A stretch of DNA of 53,505 nt from Actinomycetota bacterium (GCA_026393535.1 JAPKZY010000031.1:1-53505); one strand, 5' to 3'; positions 1 to 8,523 are shown, numbered from the stretch's first letter. Notes: a model not told the origin generated them from the sequence alone. Numbers and translations: made by a program.

Positions 1-50
1 CAGCTGGCGTATCAATGGTGATTGCAGATGTCACCATGAGCGGGGCGTAA
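1..50 (+). CDS. C-terminal tail of an upstream gene (partial)
   Basis: An open frame enters from the left edge and stops with TAA at 48-50. It encodes only about 15 residues (ending VIADVTMSGA), too few to assign a family. It lies 6 nt before the PHP gene start, so the two could be co-transcribed. The evidence is only the open frame and the tight spacing. Confidence 0.3.
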   Translation, partial: AGVSMVIADVTMSGA

Positions 51-56
51 CTGCTC

Positions 57-785
57 ATGGGCAATGCGGCCGCGGCTGCAATAGAGCGCCATCCGCACCT
101 GGCAATGCCATGCCGTGATGGTTATGTGCGTGTGGATATGCATTCACACACCATGTTTTCTGGTGACTCCACCACAACGCTTGACGAAATTATTGAATCA
201 GTAGTGGAAGCTGGCATTGATGTGCTGTGTGTAACGGACCACAACGCCATTGAAGGCGCAGTGCGGTTACAACGCGAACTAGAAGGCGACGGAATATGTC
301 GCGTGATTGTTGGCGAAGAAGTGCGTACGCACACGGGTGAGATTATTGGTCTATTTCTCACCGAACGTATTTCGTTTGGTGACAATGCCATAGATACTGC
401 GACACAAATTCGTACACAGGGTGGGGTTATGTATGTTCCGCACCCGTTTGACCCAATGCGTCGCAATCTCACTGAAGCATCATTGATTGAACTGACAGAC
501 CTTGGGTTGGTGGACGCAATTGAAGCGCACAACTCAAAGACCTCGTTGCAGTCGTTGAACAAACGGGCACGTGAGTTTGGTGAATCACACGGGTTGGCAT
601 TGGGTGCTGGCAGCGATGCACACGTGCCACACGCATTGGGCAGTGCCTTCGTGGAAATGCCCGACTTTGATGGGCCAACTGATTTCTTGGCAAAGCTTGG
701 CGATGGCGTTTTAGTAGGCCATCACTGGGATATGCATCGTCCGTGGAGCGCACGCATTGTGCCCTCGGTGACAGAAGAGTATTAG
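57..785 (+). CDS. PHP-domain metal-dependent phosphoesterase-like protein
   Basis: A 242-residue protein with the metal-binding pattern of the PHP superfamily (DNA polymerase III alpha / histidinol phosphatase type): HSHTMFSGDS (His29, His31), TDHN (Asp61, His62), GEEV (Glu87), VPHPFD (His129), EAHNSK (His158) and GSDAH (Asp187, His189). These residues normally bind two or three metal ions and hydrolyse a phosphoester or nucleotide. The substrate cannot be inferred. The conserved part starts near residue 25 (RVDMHSHT), so the first 24 residues may be untranslated and an internal start is possible. The stop overlaps the convergent P450 stop by 4 nt. Confidence 0.8.
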   Translation: MGNAAAAAIERHPHLAMPCRDGYVRVDMHSHTMFSGDSTTTLDEIIESVVEAGIDVLCVTDHNAIEGAVRLQRELEGDGICRVIVGEEVRTHTGEIIGLFLTERISFGDNAIDTATQIRTQGGVMYVPHPFDPMRRNLTEASLIELTDLGLVDAIEAHNSKTSLQSLNKRAREFGESHGLALGAGSDAHVPHALGSAFVEMPDFDGPTDFLAKLGDGVLVGHHWDMHRPWSARIVPSVTEEY

Positions 786-1999
786 CGGTTCAGTAGAACA
801 GGAAGAACGCGTGGGCCGCGTACTTGACCGTTTGCCCACGTAGTCTTCTTTGACTTATCGAGCGAGTAGTTCGGGAATGCGCGAAGCCATTCCTGAAACG
901 CCACCAACATTTCCAAGCGTGCAAGGTTTGAGCCAGCGCAACGATGAATGCCGACACCAAACGCCACGTGGCGATTGTCTTGACGATCAAGTTGGAAGAT
1001 GTGTGCGTCTTCGAATGCTGCAGGGTCGTGGTTTGCAGCAGGGAAGGTGACAAGTGTTTGTTCACCGGCGCGCATTGGGCAACCAGCAATTTCAACATCG
1101 TTGATGACTTTTCGCGCCATGGTGACAGGTGCGTAGTAACGAAGAACTTCTTCGTTTGCGGTGTTCCATAGTGGATCATCATTCGGAACTGCAACGAGGC
1201 GTTGCACTTCATCGTTGTGTTGTGCGAAGTGCCAGAGGCCTGAACCAATTGCGCTCCAGGTTGTATCGATGCCCGCAATGATTTGCAGACGGATGTAACC
1301 AATCTTGATATCCCAGTCGACTTCTTTGCCATCAATTTCCGCAGTAGCGATTGTGGTGAGAAGGTCGTCTTTCGGATTAACGAGACGTTCTTTCAAGATG
1401 ACGTCGATGTACTGAGTCATCTCTGTGAGCACTTGCAAACGCACTGCGTTGTCTTTCGGAGCTAACTGGAAATTCTTGTAGATCCAGTCGCGGAATAAGT
1501 CAGCATCTTCTTCTGGCAGGCCGGTGAGAAGACAAATTCCGTGCACGGGAATATGTTGCGTGTATTGCACAGCAGCATCAACAGCATCGAGGCCGTCTAA
1601 GTCTTTGATGAGCTTGCGGCAATAGTCACGCATTTCTTGTTCTACAGCTGCAACAGCTTTGGGGTTGAACGCGGGGAGAATGACGCGGCGGTGTCCGTGA
1701 TGGTCTGGTGGGTCAGACGTAATAGGTGGCGCTGCTGCGCGTGGTGCATCGGGGCGGCTGACATTGACCCAGATAGAAGAGAAGTCTTCAGTGTTGTTTG
1801 CAATGTCGCGCACTGCTTCCATGGTGACGGGCATGAATGCGCGGCCATAACGTTCGGTGGAACCGACGGGGCATTGCTCGCGCACACTGTTCCAGATGTC
1901 GATGGCGTTTTCGCCCCAACCGTCATCAAGCCAGTCCCAGTCATTCACCCAGTCTCTGACAGGTGCTGATTCGATTTTGTCGTTTGATCCGTATGCCAT
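782..1999 (-). CDS. Cytochrome P450
   Basis: A soluble bacterial class I P450 of about 405 residues. It shows the I-helix oxygen-activation motif (AGIDTT), the K-helix ExxR pair (EEVLRYYAP) and the heme loop FGVGIHRCAGSN with its cysteine thiolate ligand near residue 350. Such enzymes hydroxylate hydrophobic substrates using electrons from a ferredoxin and reductase, neither of which is nearby. The chosen start, MAYGSNDKIE, is 28 codons inside the longest frame; the extra N-terminus is hydrophobic, but this subgroup has no signal peptide. The substrate is unknown. The neighbourhood is not a recognisable P450 operon. Confidence 0.92.
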   Translation of the reverse strand: MAYGSNDKIESAPVRDWVNDWDWLDDGWGENAIDIWNSVREQCPVGSTERYGRAFMPVTMEAVRDIANNTEDFSSIWVNVSRPDAPRAAAPPITSDPPDHHGHRRVILPAFNPKAVAAVEQEMRDYCRKLIKDLDGLDAVDAAVQYTQHIPVHGICLLTGLPEEDADLFRDWIYKNFQLAPKDNAVRLQVLTEMTQYIDVILKERLVNPKDDLLTTIATAEIDGKEVDWDIKIGYIRLQIIAGIDTTWSAIGSGLWHFAQHNDEVQRLVAVPNDDPLWNTANEEVLRYYAPVTMARKVINDVEIAGCPMRAGEQTLVTFPAANHDPAAFEDAHIFQLDRQDNRHVAFGVGIHRCAGSNLARLEMLVAFQEWLRAFPNYSLDKSKKTTWANGQVRGPRVLPVLLNR

Positions 2000-2072
2000 G
2001 ACAATTCCCGTTGGTAGAGGTGCTGAGCAAAGAATAGTCAGGAAAATCAGTCGGTACGACTTGGACGGGGGC

Positions 2073-2702
2073 TTAGGTAGCAAGCACTAGTGAGGCGTCG
2101 CCATTGCGTGATGCGGTGGCCACAACTGCTGCCGATTCTGCTGGAACAGCAATGGTGATGCCGTTGGTAGGCGATACCTCTATTACAAGGGCTCCAGCGG
2201 CAATCACCGTGTCTGCGGTGACGACATCAACATGGTCGCCAGCAATGACTGTGGGTGCCACAAGATCGGTAGGCATGGCTACCCCTCGCCAGCCAGAAGG
2301 GATCTGAATACGGGCATTGTCGCCAATAATCATGGATGTAGATAGTGCAGTGCGAGATGTCAGTGCGATTCGTACGCGTGCATCAGTGGGAATTTTCGTG
2401 AGCGAATCAGGCGGCTGAATTGCTAGTGGTAGTGCGATGCGATGTGTGTTTGCGTTTGTCAGTGATTCACCAGCAGCAATATTGCGTGACGTGACTAGGA
2501 CTGACACCTTTGATGCCCACTGACGTTGTGTGGCACGGGTTGAATGCATGGTTCGTGCCACGAGAAAACCAATGACGACAGACACAACGAGAACTGCAAT
2601 GAGTTGAGCACGACGTTGAATTTGCAATGCACGAATGAGTGCGTTGAAAAGTGTGGTGAATTGCGCAAGTGCTGTGCGCAGAAAAAAAGTGAGTGATTTC
2701 AT
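2073..2702 (-). CDS. SAF-domain membrane protein, CpaB/RcpC-like
   Basis: A 209-residue protein with one membrane segment (about residues 34-50, LIAVLVVSVVIGFLVA) followed by an extracytoplasmic SAF-type domain: VLVTSRNIAAGESLT, then GDHVDVV and a C-terminal beta-rich region. CpaB/RcpC proteins guide Flp/Tad pilus secretion, and isolated SAF proteins are common in Acidimicrobiia. No other tad gene is in the window, so a pilus role is only suggested. A good Shine-Dalgarno sequence (GAAAGG, 6 nt before ATG) supports the start. The 3' end overlaps the longest P450 frame but not the P450 start chosen here. Confidence 0.7.
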   Translation of the reverse strand: MKSLTFFLRTALAQFTTLFNALIRALQIQRRAQLIAVLVVSVVIGFLVARTMHSTRATQRQWASKVSVLVTSRNIAAGESLTNANTHRIALPLAIQPPDSLTKIPTDARVRIALTSRTALSTSMIIGDNARIQIPSGWRGVAMPTDLVAPTVIAGDHVDVVTADTVIAAGALVIEVSPTNGITIAVPAESAAVVATASRNGDASLVLAT

Positions 2703-2735
2703 AGGAACCCTTTCAGATACCTATGTGTGCACTAC

Positions 2736-3029
2736 CTAGTCAGAAGAGGAAGATGACGGCGCAGGTGACGCTGCTGGCGTAGGAGCTGCGGCGCTGGAGG
2801 ACGAATCACTAGACGAGCTAGGTGCAGGAGTGCTGCCCGACTTGCCGCTATCTGTTTTGTAGAACCCGCCACCTTTGAAGGTGATGCCGACCGGAAGGAA
2901 GACTTTTTTGACGGGACGCATGGTGCCGTCGACAGGGTGAAGGGCTTCAGTGAGTGAATCTTCCGAGAAATCTTGGAAAATCTCGACTGTTTCGCCTGTT
3001 TCAACGAATTTATATACGTATGTGGGCAT
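2736..3029 (-). CDS. FmdB-family / Ruc-like small protein lacking the zinc cysteines
   Basis: A 97-residue protein whose first 60 residues align with the FmdB family (MPTYVYKF at the N-terminus, ITFKGGGFYKTD at the end of the domain), followed by a low-complexity Ser/Ala/Pro tail. In M. tuberculosis the homologue Rv0991c (Ruc) is an oxidation-activated chaperone that holds zinc with four cysteines and sits beside galU, as here. This copy has no cysteine at all: the expected CxxC positions read FVET and ALHP. It may be a constitutively active or redesigned version. The start MPTYV has a GGAG ribosome site just upstream, and the extra PPPETP residues are unlikely to be translated. Confidence 0.78.
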   Translation of the reverse strand: MPTYVYKFVETGETVEIFQDFSEDSLTEALHPVDGTMRPVKKVFLPVGITFKGGGFYKTDSGKSGSTPAPSSSSDSSSSAAAPTPAASPAPSSSSSD

Positions 3030-3082
3030 TGGGGTCTCCGGGGGTGGCACTCAGGTCCATCGAGTGCCAAATGGTATCTGGC

Positions 3083-3088
3083 TAGCGT
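3083..3088 (+). promoter_or_regulatory. -10 element (TAGCGT) of galU
   Basis: TAGCGT lies 8 nt before the ATG at 3097, matching the TANNNT spacing seen at about 20 starts here. It suggests a leaderless or nearly leaderless galU mRNA and supports the ATG over the 49-codon upstream extension. Confidence 0.45.
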
Positions 3089-3096
3089 GGGATTTC

Positions 3097-3966
3097 ATGA
3101 GATCGCGTACCGCTGTTATTCCCGCCGCGGGCCTCGGGACCCGTTTCTATCCGGTCACAAAGGCCGTACCGAAGGAATTGTTGCCGATTGTGGATGTGCC
3201 TGTCCTACAGCTGGTGATGGACGAAGCGATTGCGGCGGGGGCTGAGCACATTGTGTTGGTGTCTCACGTGTCGAAGACTCCTGTTGAGGCGTACGTTGCG
3301 CCGTCGGCTGCCGTGATTGACAAGGTACGTGCCAGTGGGCGCGAGGAACTTGCGAACAGGTTGGCACGCATCGGTACTGATGTGCGCGTGAGTGTGGTGT
3401 ATCAAGATGCACCGCGCGGGCTTGGACATGCAGTGGGGTGCGCGCGTAGTGCAGTGGGCGATGAACCGTTCTCTGTGTTGTTGCCAGACGAAATTATGGG
3501 TGATGCAGTGTTGCTGAATGCGCTGGTTGATTCGTGTGAGAAAAAAGGTGTGGGCGCTGTTGGCCTGATGCGTGTGCCGATGGAACAGGTATCTGCATAT
3601 GGAGTGATTACGCCGTCGGCTACATCGCCTGATGAAGGGCCATACGACATTATTGATGTGGTGGAAAAACCTGCGCAAGCTGATGCGCCGAGCAACTTGA
3701 TCATTATTGGTCGCTACGTATTGACACCTGACGTGTTTGACGCCATTGATGCGTTGAAGCCACATGCAAACGGGGAACTGCAACTGACCGATGCGTTGCG
3801 TGCGCAGTCACAGCGTTCGCCGTTAACCGGCATGTTGAACCGTTCTCAGCGATGGGATACGGGCACGCCAATGGGTTGGCTGACTGCTGTTGTAGATATC
3901 GCCTTATCGCGACCTGACATTGAGCCAGGGTTTCGTGCGTGGCTAACGCAGCGCCTCGGCGACTAA
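3097..3966 (+). CDS. galU: UTP-glucose-1-phosphate uridylyltransferase
   Basis: Makes UDP-glucose from UTP and glucose-1-phosphate for cell-envelope glycans. The 289-residue protein starts MRSRTAVIPAAGLGTRF, the nucleotide-binding signature, followed by TKAVPKELLPIVDVP with the conserved lysine. It also has the LPDEI metal loop, DVVEKP and a GELQLTD region, all typical of bacterial GalU. Length is normal for the family. The ATG start is chosen because the signature begins at once and a TANNNT element sits 8 nt upstream. The neighbours (Ruc-like gene divergent, moeA downstream) match the mycobacterial order. The stop overlaps the convergent DUF1089-like gene by 4 nt. Confidence 0.93.
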   Translation: MRSRTAVIPAAGLGTRFYPVTKAVPKELLPIVDVPVLQLVMDEAIAAGAEHIVLVSHVSKTPVEAYVAPSAAVIDKVRASGREELANRLARIGTDVRVSVVYQDAPRGLGHAVGCARSAVGDEPFSVLLPDEIMGDAVLLNALVDSCEKKGVGAVGLMRVPMEQVSAYGVITPSATSPDEGPYDIIDVVEKPAQADAPSNLIIIGRYVLTPDVFDAIDALKPHANGELQLTDALRAQSQRSPLTGMLNRSQRWDTGTPMGWLTAVVDIALSRPDIEPGFRAWLTQRLGD

Positions 3967-4526
3967 TTATTGCGGTTACGACGAAACGTATTGTGCTCGT
4001 CGAGAACTAAACCAAATTCATCAACCGTTGCTGCGTGTTGATCGCCTGTGAGCAACGACGTGTATTCCCATGAGTGTTCATCATGACGTGTGTAGCGCTG
4101 CGGAGTTTTCACCACACCAAGAGTGTCAACGTTGATGGTGATTATCTGCAGATCAGCTGTGTGGCCAACGTGTAATGGCAGACGATGCGTGATGATGGAA
4201 TTGGTAAACGGAGTACCTGCAAAGTCGATATCAACACAGCCGTCAAGTTCGGTGCGATGCTCGCCATTCATTTCGCCCCATTGGCCATGACCGTCTGTTG
4301 CAAGCCATAAGTCGGGTTCTGGTAAATCACGAAACAACAACATCTGTTGCACCACCCACGAAGCAGACATACGAACAACGGCGACTGCTTTGTCAGCAAG
4401 CAATCCGATTTCTGCAGTCCAGCCTTCGTTTTCCCAACGCAAGTCAACAGAACTGCCAGGCGAGCCATCCCACCGAGTCCATGCGGCCTGATGCCCTGAA
4501 GCAGATGGGGCCTTGTACAACGACAT
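3963..4526 (-). CDS. Putative glycolipid-binding domain protein (DUF1089/PF06475-like)
   Basis: A 187-residue protein resembling the putative glycolipid-binding family: an N-terminal WENEGWTAEIGLL region, the hallmark LDGCVDIDFAGTPFTN followed by HRLPL, and a C-terminal QRYTRHDEHSWEYTSL plus FGLVLDEHNTFRRN. The biochemical role of this family is not established. The start MSLYKAPS is chosen over a 58-codon extension of unnatural composition; the hexamer TATACC, 6 nt upstream, weakly fits the local -10 pattern. It is inserted between galU and moeA, convergent with the first and divergent from the second. Confidence 0.62.
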   Translation of the reverse strand: MSLYKAPSASGHQAAWTRWDGSPGSSVDLRWENEGWTAEIGLLADKAVAVVRMSASWVVQQMLLFRDLPEPDLWLATDGHGQWGEMNGEHRTELDGCVDIDFAGTPFTNSIITHRLPLHVGHTADLQIITINVDTLGVVKTPQRYTRHDEHSWEYTSLLTGDQHAATVDEFGLVLDEHNTFRRNRNN

Positions 4527-4582
4527 GTAATAGGTATATCGCAGGAATGGGCTGAAAAGTGGTGGGTGGCTTCGTTCACAGG

Positions 4583-4588
4583 TACCGT
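4583..4588 (+). promoter_or_regulatory. -10 element (TACCGT) of moeA
   Basis: TACCGT is followed by 7 nt and then ATG at 4596. The spacing fits leaderless transcription and decides the start: ATG 4596 rather than the in-frame GTG at 4566. Confidence 0.5.
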
Positions 4589-4595
4589 TTCGCCC

Positions 4596-5700
4596 ATGAC
4601 TCCACTGCACGACGTTCGCGCCATGGTGCTGGCCCGTTGTTCGGTTGCCACCCCTGTGCGTGTTGCGCGTGCAGATGCAGCCAATTGCATTGTTGCGCAC
4701 GATGTCGTGGCCACTGAACAGGTGCCACCGTTTGCGAATACCGCGGTTGATGGTTATGCCGTGCGATCAGAAGATGTTGCAAATGTTCCTGTCGAGTTGC
4801 GAGTCATTGGTGAACTTGCTGCTGGGGCTGCACCCACTATTGCGGTGACTGCGGGTACTGCGATTCGCATTATGACGGGTGCACCAATTCCTGATGGTTG
4901 CGATTGCGTTGTGATGGTGGAAGATACCGAACGTGTTGGCACTGACGGCGTGAACATTCTGAAATCAGTTCCTGCTGGTGCTGCAATTCGCGCAGCAGGT
5001 TCTGATGTTGTTGTGGGTGCCACTGTGGTTACCGCTGGCATGCGTGTAACGCCGATGATTGAAGGCGTGCTTGCCAGTATCAATGCAACACATGTTGTGG
5101 TGTATCCGCGCGTAAAGGTGGGAGTCATTTCAACTGGTGATGAATTGGTGGATGATGGTTCGCCACTGGGTGCTGGGCAGATTCGTGAATCAAATCGCAC
5201 CATGCTTGTGCGCATTGTGGAAGAAGCTGGCGCAACAGCAATTGACCTTGGCATTATTCGTGACAATGAAGATGAACTGGAAGCTGCATTGCGCAGTGCA
5301 GTGAGTACTGGCGGATGCGACGCACTTGTAACAAGCGGTGGCGTCAGCATGGGCGACTACGACATTGTGAAAGCTGTGCTGTCACGTATTGCAGATATGA
5401 ACTGGGTGCAGGTTGCAATGAAGCCAGCGAAACCGTTTGCGTTTGGCACACTGTTGAATCCGGCTGGAGTATCGATTCCTATTTTTGGTTTGCCAGGAAA
5501 CTGATCGGGTGCATGCATCGTGGGGTTCTGATGGTCGAGTGCATGTCAGTCGCAAGAGTGAACAGAGCAGCCATCAGTTGGCTACAACGGCTGTTGCGAA
5601 CGCCCTGATGATGGTTCCAGATGGCAATGGGTTAACAGCAGGGGACAATGTGATGGTCACATTCCTTGGTGCTGATGCTGGGCCAACGGCTGCCCAGTAG
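4596..5700 (+). pseudogene. moeA: Molybdopterin molybdenumtransferase, interrupted by a frameshifting deletion
   Basis: MoeA inserts molybdate into adenylylated molybdopterin. The first 302 residues (4596-5504) are intact: VPPFANTAVDGYAVR, the GAGQIRESNR loop, TSGGVSMGDYDIV and the turn FGLPGN. The reading frame then ends at TGA (5502-5504) exactly where other MoeA proteins continue PVS. The missing C-terminal beta-barrel domain reappears in the +1 frame (about 5520-5697), with DGRVHVSRKSEQSSHQLA and ANALMMVPDG, ending at 5700. By family length about 45-50 codons are lost. This is either a real inactivating deletion or an assembly fault. The neighbours moaA and moaC still look functional, and the Mo-enzyme island in the same window would need a working MoeA. 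Confidence 0.82.
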
Positions 5701-5719
5701 TCACAGGTTGATTACTGCG

Positions 5720-5725
5720 TAGGAT
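5720..5725 (+). promoter_or_regulatory. -10 element (TAGGAT) of moaA
   Basis: TAGGAT, then 6 nt, then ATG at 5732. This is the local leaderless pattern, and it gives moaA its own promoter downstream of the broken moeA. Confidence 0.5.
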
Positions 5726-5731
5726 TGCCAT

Positions 5732-6730
5732 ATGGATCTTGTTGACAGCTTCGGACGTGTAGTGCGTGACCTGCGTATCTCTGTCACTGACCGCTGCAAT
5801 TTCCGTTGTACGTATTGCATGCCAGAAGAAGGCTTGAAGTGGCTAGACCGTTCTGAAGTACTGACATACGAAGAGATTGAACGTGTTGCTCGCATTTGTG
5901 TTGAACAATTCGGCGTTGATAGTTTGCGTTTGACTGGTGGGGAACCAACCGTGCGTGCACACCTGCCACAGCTCATTGCAAAGCTTGCAGCATTGCGTTT
6001 GCCTGATGGCACGAAGCCTGATATTGCTCTCACCACTAATGGTGCAACCTTGCGCAACGTCGCTGGTGAATTGCGTGATGCCGGCCTTGACCGCATCAAC
6101 GTAAGTCTTGACAGCCTGAAGCCAGAACGATTCTTTGCCATGACACGTCGTGATGAACTACACAATGTGCTGGCCGGAATTGCAGAAGCGCAAGTAGCTG
6201 GGTTTTCGCCAATGAAGGTGAACGCAGTTGTTGAGCGTGGCACCAATGACGACGAGATTCTTGATCTTGTTCGCTACGGCCGCGACAACAATGTCGAAGT
6301 GCGCTTTATTGAGTTCATGCCGCTTGATGCCACCAACGAATGGGAACGCAACAAGGTCGTGAGCCAAGATGAAATTGTTGCAACTATTGCAGCGGAGTTC
6401 CCACTCGAGATAATGCCGTCTCGCGGTGCAGCACCAGCAGATCGTTGGCGCTTCGTTGATGGCAAGGGAACTGTCGGTGTGATCCCTAGCGTCACGCATC
6501 CGTTCTGTGGTGATTGTGACCGCGTGCGGCTCACGTCAGACGGACAATTCCGCACATGCCTCTTTGCTACTGATGAATCCGACATCCGTGCGTTGTTACG
6601 CAATGGCGGCACTGATGCAGAAATTGCTGAACTGATTAAAATTGCTGTCGGGGCAAAATGGGCCGGACACCAAATCAATCAAGTGAATTTCATTCGGCCT
6701 AATCGGTCAATGAGCCAAATAGGCGGGTAA
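5732..6730 (+). CDS. moaA: GTP 3',8-cyclase, radical SAM
   Basis: The first enzyme of molybdopterin synthesis, converting GTP to 3',8-cyclo-GTP. The 332-residue protein has the N-terminal radical SAM cluster motif DRCNFRCTYC (Cys22, Cys26, Cys29), the SAM-binding LTGGEPT, and the C-terminal second cluster in HPFCGDCDRVRLT plus a later FRTC. It lacks the usual C-terminal GG tail in exact form but ends SQIGG, close to the activating di-glycine. Length and domain order are typical. It is followed after 4 nt by an enoyl-CoA hydratase, probably in one transcript. Confidence 0.95.
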   Translation: MDLVDSFGRVVRDLRISVTDRCNFRCTYCMPEEGLKWLDRSEVLTYEEIERVARICVEQFGVDSLRLTGGEPTVRAHLPQLIAKLAALRLPDGTKPDIALTTNGATLRNVAGELRDAGLDRINVSLDSLKPERFFAMTRRDELHNVLAGIAEAQVAGFSPMKVNAVVERGTNDDEILDLVRYGRDNNVEVRFIEFMPLDATNEWERNKVVSQDEIVATIAAEFPLEIMPSRGAAPADRWRFVDGKGTVGVIPSVTHPFCGDCDRVRLTSDGQFRTCLFATDESDIRALLRNGGTDAEIAELIKIAVGAKWAGHQINQVNFIRPNRSMSQIGG

Positions 6731-6734
6731 CCCC

Positions 6735-7532
6735 ATGTCGCAGGACACAACAGGGGAATTAGCAAATATTCGGGTGTTGGTTGAAGTCAATGGCCCTGTT
6801 GCAACGTTGATATTGAATCGGCCAGACAAGCGCAACGCCATCAACATGGGTATGTGGGCAAGCATTGATGCGCATGTCAGCGCTCTTGCTGCTCAACCAG
6901 ACATTCGAGTTCTTGTAGTACGTGGTAGCGGCGATCACTTCTGTGCAGGTGCTGACATTACGGAACTTACGAACGGCCCAGGCGGCGAATATGCACGCAT
7001 CAATTGGGCAGCAGAAGAAGCATTGGCGAATTTCCCTGGCCCAACCATTGCAGTCATTCGTGGCAATTGTGTGGGCGGCGGAGTTTCTATTGCAACAGCC
7101 TGTGATATTCGACTGAGTAGCGACGACGCGGTGTTTGGCATTACGCCTGCCAAGTTGGGAATTGTGTACCCGACCAACGCACTCGAGCGAGCTGTGCGCG
7201 TCATTGGCGGATCAGCCGCCAAGCATCTGATGTTTACCGGCGAACTCATTGATGCAGCACGTGCATTACGTATCGGGCTTATTGATGAGTTGCTGACTGT
7301 CGCTGCGCTTGATGCACGTGTTGATCAACTAGTTGCAGTTCTGCTTGAGCGTTCGTCATTAACGCAAGTAGCAAGTAAAGCCATGATTGATGAAGTGGTA
7401 CGCGAAGGCAAAGTCAAGCCAAAGACCACCTTGCAGTGGGAAACTGAGATGGATAAGAGCGGCGAGGTGCGCGAGGGCGTTGCTGCGTTCTTAGCCAAGC
7501 GTGCTGTGCGCTGGCCGTGGCACCGTCACTAG
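6735..7532 (+). CDS. Enoyl-CoA hydratase/isomerase family protein
   Basis: A 265-residue crotonase-fold protein. It shows the N-terminal LILNRPDKRNAIN, the first oxyanion-hole segment HFCAGADITEL, the second GNCVGGGVSIATACDIR, and a GITPAKLGIVYP active-site region. Crotonases hydrate or isomerise acyl-CoA thioesters. The acid residue usually found as Glu in the second half (position of Glu164 in rat hydratase) is not obvious here, so isomerase or another crotonase chemistry is possible. It starts 4 nt after moaA and ends in a 4-nt overlap with the convergent coiled-coil gene. The link to moaA is probably positional only. Confidence 0.85.
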   Translation: MSQDTTGELANIRVLVEVNGPVATLILNRPDKRNAINMGMWASIDAHVSALAAQPDIRVLVVRGSGDHFCAGADITELTNGPGGEYARINWAAEEALANFPGPTIAVIRGNCVGGGVSIATACDIRLSSDDAVFGITPAKLGIVYPTNALERAVRVIGGSAAKHLMFTGELIDAARALRIGLIDELLTVAALDARVDQLVAVLLERSSLTQVASKAMIDEVVREGKVKPKTTLQWETEMDKSGEVREGVAAFLAKRAVRWPWHRH

Positions 7533-7972
7533 TTGAGCGACGCCACCATAAAGGTGACAAGTGCGCCAAGTATTCCGATGCCGTAGGTGATTGAAATACC
7601 AATCATCCATTTGGTGTTGGTCTCAATTTTCTGAGTCAGGTCAGCGATCTGCTTGGAGAACTTTGCATCGAGCTTGTCGATTCGATCGTCGAGCCTTGCT
7701 TCGAGCCCATCGAGCCTGTTGTGAAGGCCAATGATGTCCGCACGTAGGTTGCCAACCTCTGAGCGCATGGTGCCTACTTCTGAGCGCAGCAGTGAAACGT
7801 CATCGCGGACACGATCGATATCGGCGCGCAGATGGTCAATATCGCCCGTGCGAGCTACGTCGTACCATCCGCCTGGTGGCAGATGTTCCATCAATGTGTT
7901 CGCCACTGCTTCTCCGACGTGAGTTCGTAATCCGGCAAGCATGTCTAGCCGGGCTGTCTCGCTAATTGCCAT
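7529..7972 (-). CDS. Coiled-coil protein with C-terminal membrane anchor
   Basis: 147 residues. The N-terminal 45 residues (ending EHLPPGGWYDVA) resemble a small actinobacterial family of unknown function. The middle, about residues 45-115, is a long heptad-repeat coiled coil (IDHLRADIDRVRDDVSLL, VGNLRADIIGLHNRLDGL), and residues 120-143 form one membrane helix (MIGISITYGIGILGALVTFM). It is likely an anchored cytoplasmic coiled coil. A strong Shine-Dalgarno (GAAAGGA) precedes ATG. It stands divergent from moaC with 71 nt between. Confidence 0.75.
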   Translation of the reverse strand: MAISETARLDMLAGLRTHVGEAVANTLMEHLPPGGWYDVARTGDIDHLRADIDRVRDDVSLLRSEVGTMRSEVGNLRADIIGLHNRLDGLEARLDDRIDKLDAKFSKQIADLTQKIETNTKWMIGISITYGIGILGALVTFMVASLN

Positions 7973-8031
7973 AGTAAATCCTTTCTAGGATCTGTCAAAT
8001 GCGATGTGTGCGGGAGTGCAAGATTTCGGCA

Positions 8032-8037
8032 TAACCT
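8032..8037 (+). promoter_or_regulatory. -10 element (TAACCT) of moaC
   Basis: TAACCT, then 6 nt (GACCAG), then ATG at 8044. It fits leaderless initiation; there is no purine-rich ribosome site between hexamer and start. Confidence 0.55.
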
Positions 8038-8043
8038 GACCAG

Positions 8044-8523
8044 ATGAGCGAGCCAACCTTTAGCCATCTCAATGAATCTGGCCAGGCGCACATGGTCAAT
8101 GTGGGCGGCAAGGACATCACGAGTCGTCGGGCAGTTGCCCGGTGCAACGTACAGATGTTGCCCGCCACGTCAGCTGCCATCGCCTCGTCTTCGTTGCCGA
8201 AGGGGGACGTCATCGCTACTGCCCGCATCGCTGGTATCCAGGCCGCAAAGAAAACGAGCGATCTGATTCCTCTCTGCCACCCGCTGATGCTCAGCGCAGT
8301 CACCGTCAATATTGCGGTGGGCGAGGGCGTCGTCTCTATCGAAGCAATTGTCGAAACCACTGGACAGACCGGTGTCGAGATGGAAGCACTCACCGCGTGT
8401 TCGGTTGCAGCTCTCACCATCTATGACATGTGCAAGAGTGCAGACAAGACCATGGTGATCGGCGAACTGGCCCTCTGGGAGAAGTCGGGTGGACGCTCTG
8501 GCACCTTCCAGCGACCCGACTAA
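8044..8523 (+). CDS. moaC: Cyclic pyranopterin monophosphate synthase
   Basis: Works after MoaA to convert 3',8-cyclo-GTP to cyclic pyranopterin monophosphate. The 159-residue protein has all family blocks: [42 protein letters not shown] (catalytic Lys and His region), [27 protein letters not shown] and a final GGRSG. Length is normal. The start is set by the TAACCT element 6 nt upstream. It is separated from moaA by two unrelated genes, unlike the compact galU-moeA-moaC order in Streptomyces, so the cofactor genes appear to have been spread by insertions. Confidence 0.95.
   Translation: MSEPTFSHLNESGQAHMVNVGGKDITSRRAVARCNVQMLPATSAAIASSSLPKGDVIATARIAGIQAAKKTSDLIPLCHPLMLSAVTVNIAVGEGVVSIEAIVETTGQTGVEMEALTACSVAALTIYDMCKSADKTMVIGELALWEKSGGRSGTFQRPD

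Noticed and set aside
1999-2083. Hydrophobic N-terminal extension of the P450 as a signal or membrane anchor
   Set aside because: Bacterial class I P450s are soluble, the internal ATG begins the normal protein, and the extension overlaps the SAF-protein gene.
2950-3096. Extended N-terminus of GalU
   Set aside because: The extra 49 codons are the antisense of the FmdB-like gene and the GalU signature starts right at ATG 3097.
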